A DNA stretch of 33,685 nt from Desulfonatronum thiodismutans (GTDB taxonomy: Bacteria; Desulfobacterota; Desulfovibrionia; Desulfovibrionales; Desulfonatronaceae), in contig NZ_JPIK01000005.1 in the NCBI RefSeq assembly GCF_000717475.1, positions 1 to 33,685 on the forward strand, given 5' to 3'. Position 1 is the stretch's first letter. The number at the start of each line of letters is the position of its first letter. The translations under genes were made by a program, and so were the position numbers. Shown piece by piece: positions 29,950 through 33,685 of this stretch. Below the pieces are notes generated by a model, which was given only the letters and a program-made list of their open reading frames with translations, had not been told where the DNA came from and did not search any database.

Positions 29950-31572
29950 ATGCATCCATCACAGCAACTGCTGATCAAGAATCTTTTCCAGGCCCCTGTC
30001 CAGAATCATCCGGACCAGGAAATCGTCTACGGCGAATCCCGTCGCTTTACTTACGCCGGGTTTTACGAGCGGGTGGCCCGGCTGGCGGGGATGCTGCTGG
30101 CCCGGGGGGTGAAGCCCGGGGACACCGTAGCGGTCATGGACTACGACAGCCATCGTTACCTGGAATGCTACTACGCCGTGCCGATGATCGGAGCGGTGCT
30201 GCACACCATCAACATCCGCCTTTCCCCGGAGCAGATGGTCTTTACCATCGGCCACGCCGAGGACGACGTCATTCTGGTCAACGCCGACTTCCTGCCCCTG
30301 CTGGAGCAGATCAAGGGACGGCTGGACACCGTGCGAGAGTATATTCTGCTCACGGACAACGACGCACCCCCTCAGACCGCCTTGCCTTTGTCCGGCGAGT
30401 ACGAGGCCCTGCTGGCCGCCGCCGAGCCGCTGGCCGAGTTTCCGGATTTCGACGAGGACACCCGGGCCACCACCTTCTACACCACCGGGACCACGGGCCT
30501 GCCCAAGGGCGTCTTTTTCAGCCATCGGCAACTGGTTCTGCATACCCTGGCCGGACTGGCCGCCCTGAGTTCCAATGCCACCCAGGGGCGCTTGCACCGC
30601 GAGGACGTGTACATGCCCATCACGCCCATGTTCCACGTCCACGCCTGGGGCATCCCCTACATGGCGACCCTGCTCGGAGTGAAGCAGGTCTATCCGGGTA
30701 AGTACGTTCCCGAGGTTCTGGCCCGGCTGATCAGCACGGAGAAGGTCACCTTCAGCCACTGCGTGCCGACCATCCTGCACATGCTGCTTTCCGATCCCAA
30801 ATGCGCGGGCTATGACCTGGCGGGCTGGAAGGTGGTCGTCGGCGGGGCGGCCCTGCCCAAGGCCGTGTGCAAGGCGGCCCTGGACCGGGGCGTGGACGTT
30901 TTCACGGGCTACGGCATGTCCGAATCCTGCCCCATCCTGACGCTGACCCACCTGTCCGACGCCGAACTGCTTCAGGACCAGGAAAGCCAGATCGCCCTGC
31001 GCACCCGGACCGGCCGTCCCTTGCCCCTGGTCCGGCTGCGCCGCGTCGACGACGCCGACCGGGAAGCGCCCGACGACGACAAAACCCCCGGAGCCCTGCA
31101 AGTCCGCGCCCCGTGGCTGACGCGGTCCTATCTCAAGGATGAGCGCAATTCGGAAAAATTGTGGACCGACGGTTGGATGAACACCGGAGACGTGGCCTGC
31201 CGCGACGCCTCGGGCAGTCTGCGGATCACGGACCGGACCAAGGACGTGATCAAGGTCGGCGGAGAATGGCTCAGTTCCCTGGAGCTGGAGGACATCATCC
31301 TGCGCCATCCGGACGTGGCCGAAGCCGCGGTGATCGGCAAGCCGGACCTGCGTTGGGGAGAAACGCCCTTGGCCCTGGTCGTGGCCAGGCAGAGCGTCGC
31401 GCTGTCGGAAAAGGCCGTGGCCCATCACGTCAAGAGCTTCGTGGACAAGGGCGTGCTGCCCAAGGAAGCGGTGCTGGTCAAGGTCCGCCTGGTGGAGGCT
31501 ATCGTCAAGACCAGCGTGGGCAAGACCAACAAGGTGGCCCTGCGGGAGATGTATCTGCAGGAAGAGCGATGA
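29950..31572 (+). CDS. Fatty-acid/medium-chain acyl-CoA ligase (AMP-binding)
   Basis: A 540-residue adenylate-forming enzyme that would activate a carboxylic acid with ATP and CoA. The P-loop is TTFYTTGTTGLPKG, followed by GYGMSESCP, TGDVA, DRTKDVIKVGGEWLSSLELE and, near the C-terminus, the catalytic Lys region KTSVGKTNK. The overall sequence resembles AlkK-type medium-chain fatty-acid ligases. AAGGAAG precedes the ATG. A rho-independent terminator lies 13 bp after the gene, so it is monocistronic. The exact chain-length preference is not readable. Confidence 0.9.
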   Translation: MHPSQQLLIKNLFQAPVQNHPDQEIVYGESRRFTYAGFYERVARLAGMLLARGVKPGDTVAVMDYDSHRYLECYYAVPMIGAVLHTINIRLSPEQMVFTIGHAEDDVILVNADFLPLLEQIKGRLDTVREYILLTDNDAPPQTALPLSGEYEALLAAAEPLAEFPDFDEDTRATTFYTTGTTGLPKGVFFSHRQLVLHTLAGLAALSSNATQGRLHREDVYMPITPMFHVHAWGIPYMATLLGVKQVYPGKYVPEVLARLISTEKVTFSHCVPTILHMLLSDPKCAGYDLAGWKVVVGGAALPKAVCKAALDRGVDVFTGYGMSESCPILTLTHLSDAELLQDQESQIALRTRTGRPLPLVRLRRVDDADREAPDDDKTPGALQVRAPWLTRSYLKDERNSEKLWTDGWMNTGDVACRDASGSLRITDRTKDVIKVGGEWLSSLELEDIILRHPDVAEAAVIGKPDLRWGETPLALVVARQSVALSEKAVAHHVKSFVDKGVLPKEAVLVKVRLVEAIVKTSVGKTNKVALREMYLQEER

Positions 31573-31585
31573 GACACGAGATCAG

Positions 31586-31611
31586 GGAGCGGTTTTTTGC
31601 CGCTCCTTTTT
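31586..31611 (+). terminator. Rho-independent terminator
   Basis: GGAGCGG (31586-31592) and CCGCTCC (31600-31606) form a perfect 7-bp stem around TTTTTTG, followed by TTTTT. It ends the acyl-CoA ligase transcript. The next 180 bp up to rpoZ hold no gene. Confidence 0.85.
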
Positions 31612-31791
31612 CGCGTTGTTGAAAATTGTAGGCCTGCTGGACAGGCTTCGCGACTTTCGAATGAACCTCCGTTGCTCCGGAGGGAGTTTTTTGGATATTG
31701 TCTAAGCGTTGACGCCGATTTTCTTTATTGGTAAAAAGTAAAGTTTTGCGAATTCAAAGATCAGCTTGCGCAGCTCGCTGAGGGAGGACGT

Positions 31792-32013
31792 ATGGCCAGG
31801 ATTACCGTGGAAGACTGCTTGCAGCAGGTGGACAATCGATTTCTCGTGGTGCAGATGGCCATCAAGCGGGTCCAGCAGTACCGCAAGGGGTACCATTCCC
31901 TTGTGGAGAGCGACAACAAGGAAATCGTCACCGCGTTGCGTGAAATTGCCGCGGGCAAGGTGCTGCCCGCCGAGGACATTAAGGAAGCCGGCATCGTCGG
32001 CCTGACGAAGTAA
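31792..32013 (+). CDS. rpoZ: RNA polymerase omega subunit
   Basis: A 73-residue omega subunit starting [33 protein letters not shown], with the family pattern NRFxLVxxAxxRxxQxxxG and [13 protein letters not shown]. It aids assembly of RNA polymerase. GGGAGG precedes the ATG. The gene ends 2 bp before dnaJ, so the two are cotranscribed. Confidence 0.95.
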   Translation: MARITVEDCLQQVDNRFLVVQMAIKRVQQYRKGYHSLVESDNKEIVTALREIAAGKVLPAEDIKEAGIVGLTK

Positions 32014-32015
32014 TC

Positions 32016-33122
32016 ATGGCTGGTCGCAAGGATTTTTACGACGTTCTCGGCGTGGCTCGGGACGCCGCGGAAGACGAGATCAAGAAGGCCTACCGCCGAT
32101 TGGCCATGAAGTATCATCCGGACCGCAATCCGGATGATCCGCAGGCGGAAGCACGTTTCAAAGAGGCCGCGGAAGCCTACGAAGTGCTGCGCGATCCGCA
32201 AAAGCGCGCCCACTACGACCGGTTCGGCCACGAAGGGCTGAACAACTCCGGCTTCCAGGGTTTCCGGAGCAACGAGGACATTTTTTCCACGTTCAGCGAT
32301 ATTTTCGGCGAGTTTTTCGGGTTCGGCTCCCGGGGGCCACGCCCTCAGGCCGGCGCGGACCTGCGGTACAATTTAACCCTGGCGTTTCGCGACGCGGCCA
32401 AGGGAACGGAGGTCGAACTCCAGATTCCGCGCAATGAAGTCTGTGGTGACTGCGAAGGCTCCGGCGCGGCCCCGGGCACCCGGCCCGAGACCTGCAAGCA
32501 TTGCGGCGGCCAGGGGCAGATGATCCAGAATCAGGGCTTTTTCCGTCTGGCCGTGACCTGTCCGGTTTGTCAGGGCCAGGGGGAAATTATCACCTCTCCT
32601 TGCCGGGCCTGCCATGGACGGGGGATTGCCCGTAAAACCAGGGAACTGAAAGTCCGCATCCCCGCCGGGGTGGACAACGGCAGCCGCCTGCGGCTGCGCG
32701 GCGAAGGCGAACCGGGCCTGCACGGCGGACCTCCGGGCGATCTGTACGTGGTCGTCCACGTGGAGGAAGACAAGGTCTTCCGGCGCCAGGGCCAGAATCT
32801 GGTGGTCAAAAAAGACATCAGCTTCGTGGACGCGGCTCTCGGGGCGCGCATCGAGGTGCCTACCCTGGATGAGCCGGTGCCCATGGATGTTCCCAGGGGC
32901 ACCCAGAGCGGGCATGTTTTTCAGATTTCGAGCATGGGCCTGCCCCATCTGGGCAGTACCCAGCGCGGGGATCTGCTGGTGGAAGTTCAGGTCAAGACCC
33001 CCACCAAGCTGACCGGCAAGCAGGAGGAACTGCTTCGGGAGTTCGCCCGCCTGGAGGAGGATCGGCCCATGAAGAAGGTCAAACGTTTTTTTGAAAAGGC
33101 CAAGGACGCGGTCAAAGGATAA
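32016..33122 (+). CDS. dnaJ: Co-chaperone DnaJ
   Basis: A 368-residue full-length DnaJ. The J-domain has HPD at residues 34-36, then a Gly/Phe-rich linker ([26 protein letters not shown]), and four zinc repeats [24 protein letters not shown] and CRACHGRG. The C-terminal substrate-binding domains follow. It delivers unfolded proteins to DnaK and stimulates its ATPase. It lies 2 bp after rpoZ and 5 bp before moaC; dnaK is not in the window. Confidence 0.97.
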   Translation: MAGRKDFYDVLGVARDAAEDEIKKAYRRLAMKYHPDRNPDDPQAEARFKEAAEAYEVLRDPQKRAHYDRFGHEGLNNSGFQGFRSNEDIFSTFSDIFGEFFGFGSRGPRPQAGADLRYNLTLAFRDAAKGTEVELQIPRNEVCGDCEGSGAAPGTRPETCKHCGGQGQMIQNQGFFRLAVTCPVCQGQGEIITSPCRACHGRGIARKTRELKVRIPAGVDNGSRLRLRGEGEPGLHGGPPGDLYVVVHVEEDKVFRRQGQNLVVKKDISFVDAALGARIEVPTLDEPVPMDVPRGTQSGHVFQISSMGLPHLGSTQRGDLLVEVQVKTPTKLTGKQEELLREFARLEEDRPMKKVKRFFEKAKDAVKG

Positions 33123-33127
33123 CGGCG

Positions 33128-33625
33128 ATGGACGATAAATTTTCGCATCTGACCGAAGAAGGCGAGTTGACCATGGTCGACGTGGGGACCAAGGAGCAGA
33201 CCCAGCGGCTGGCCATGGCCCGGGGCGAGGTGGTGCTTTCCGCCAAGACACTGGACCTGCTCATGGCCAAGGCCCTGCCCAAGGGCGACGTGCTGGCCAC
33301 GGCCAAGATCGCCGGGATCATGGCGGCCAAGAAGACCGCGGAGTTGATCCCCTTGTGCCACGGCCTGAATCTGTCCTACGTGGATTTGCGGTTCGCCGTG
33401 GACGTCCAGCGGCAACGGATCGTGATCGACTCGGAAATCCGCTGCACGGACCGCACCGGGGCGGAGATGGAGGCCCTGATGGCCGTGCAGATGGCCGCCA
33501 TGACCATTTACGACATGTGCAAGGCCGTGCAGAAGGACATAGTCATCGGTCCCTGCCGCCTGATTCACAAGTCCGGAGGCCGGGGCGGGACCTACGACGC
33601 CATGCCGGATGAGGACACCGAATAG
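33128..33625 (+). CDS. moaC: Cyclic pyranopterin monophosphate synthase MoaC
   Basis: A 165-residue MoaC, complete. It converts the MoaA product to cyclic pyranopterin monophosphate in molybdenum/tungsten cofactor synthesis. Conserved stretches are MVDVGTKEQTQRLAMARGEV, KKTAELIPLCHGL and KSGGRGGTY, with AAMTIYDMCKAVQKDI near the active site. It follows dnaJ by 5 bp, an unusual operon partner. Cofactor supply fits an anaerobe with formate dehydrogenases, which would often also use selenocysteine. Confidence 0.96.
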   Translation: MDDKFSHLTEEGELTMVDVGTKEQTQRLAMARGEVVLSAKTLDLLMAKALPKGDVLATAKIAGIMAAKKTAELIPLCHGLNLSYVDLRFAVDVQRQRIVIDSEIRCTDRTGAEMEALMAVQMAAMTIYDMCKAVQKDIVIGPCRLIHKSGGRGGTYDAMPDEDTE

Positions 33626-33633
33626 AGCACTCC

Positions 33634-33685
33634 GTTGAAAAACACCCAATTGCGGCGTCGCCGCAAAAAGCTCAAACCCGAAGCG
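33634..33685. repeat. Dispersed GTTGAAAA-type repeat, left part (copy 4)
   Basis: Begins GTTGAAAAACACCCAATTGC and continues through GGCGTCGCCGCAAAAAGCTC to the window edge. It is the left half of the family, matching 13310-13350 in copy 3. Together with copy 1 at the other end it suggests that the sequence was broken at this repeat. Confidence 0.65.

Noticed and set aside
29959..31428. A 489-codon minus-strand frame opposite the acyl-CoA ligase
   Set aside because: A shadow of a GC-rich gene; no domain pattern.

Overview
The window looks like chromosomal DNA of a sulfate-reducer-like deltaproteobacterium (Desulfovibrionales or a close relative). This is inferred from protein flavour: the rpoZ-dnaJ-moaC run, a radical-SAM (oxygen-independent) sulfatase maturase, a probable selenoprotein and many dispersed Desulfo-type repeats. 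No rRNA, tRNA or CRISPR array was found. Both ends of the window lie in the same dispersed repeat family, so it may be a whole contig broken at repeats.

Layout. 1-6.7 kb: a probable iron-linked uptake locus. A PchR-like AraC regulator is divergent from an operon of TonB receptor, SAM methyltransferase, NMT1-type binding protein, permease and ATPase. 6.8-9.6 kb: a transposase relic, an EamA transporter, a dienelactone-hydrolase-like secreted protein, a rubredoxin-like zinc ribbon protein and repeats. 9.7-13.3 kb: an OmpR-type two-component pair followed by an exported YHS protein, MsrB and MsrA. The MsrB frame has an in-frame UGA exactly at the catalytic cysteine, so it is very probably a selenoprotein. 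13.3-19.2 kb: a choline-O-sulfate module (IclR regulator, choline sulfatase BetC, sulfatase maturase, choline/betaine-binding protein), invaded by short non-autonomous elements with clear target duplications. 19.4-25.3 kb: an AT-richer run of small unrelated ORFs separated by attC-like sites, that is, an integron cassette cluster without an integrase in view (CALIN), with a toxin-antitoxin pair, DUF6868, GNAT, SH3 and cupin proteins. 25.3-33.7 kb: a PAS histidine kinase, a second EamA paralogue, a FapA/DUF342 protein, an acyl-CoA ligase, then the housekeeping genes rpoZ, dnaJ and moaC.

Main points of interest. (1) A probable selenocysteine MsrB with a stem-loop just after the UGA, in a Tat-exported methionine-sulfoxide repair operon beside its own two-component system. 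(2) A family of about 280-290 bp elements sharing the terminal inverted repeat GGGAGCATTA and 9-bp target duplications, three copies with two quite different interiors. One copy landed exactly in the overlapping stop/start of betC and the maturase gene, and the duplication saved both codons. Another landed inside an attC-like site. (3) A nested 334-bp multi-hairpin element with an 8-bp target duplication inside an older repeat. (4) The CALIN itself. (5) The iron-linked receptor/methyltransferase/ABC operon, whose ligand is unknown.
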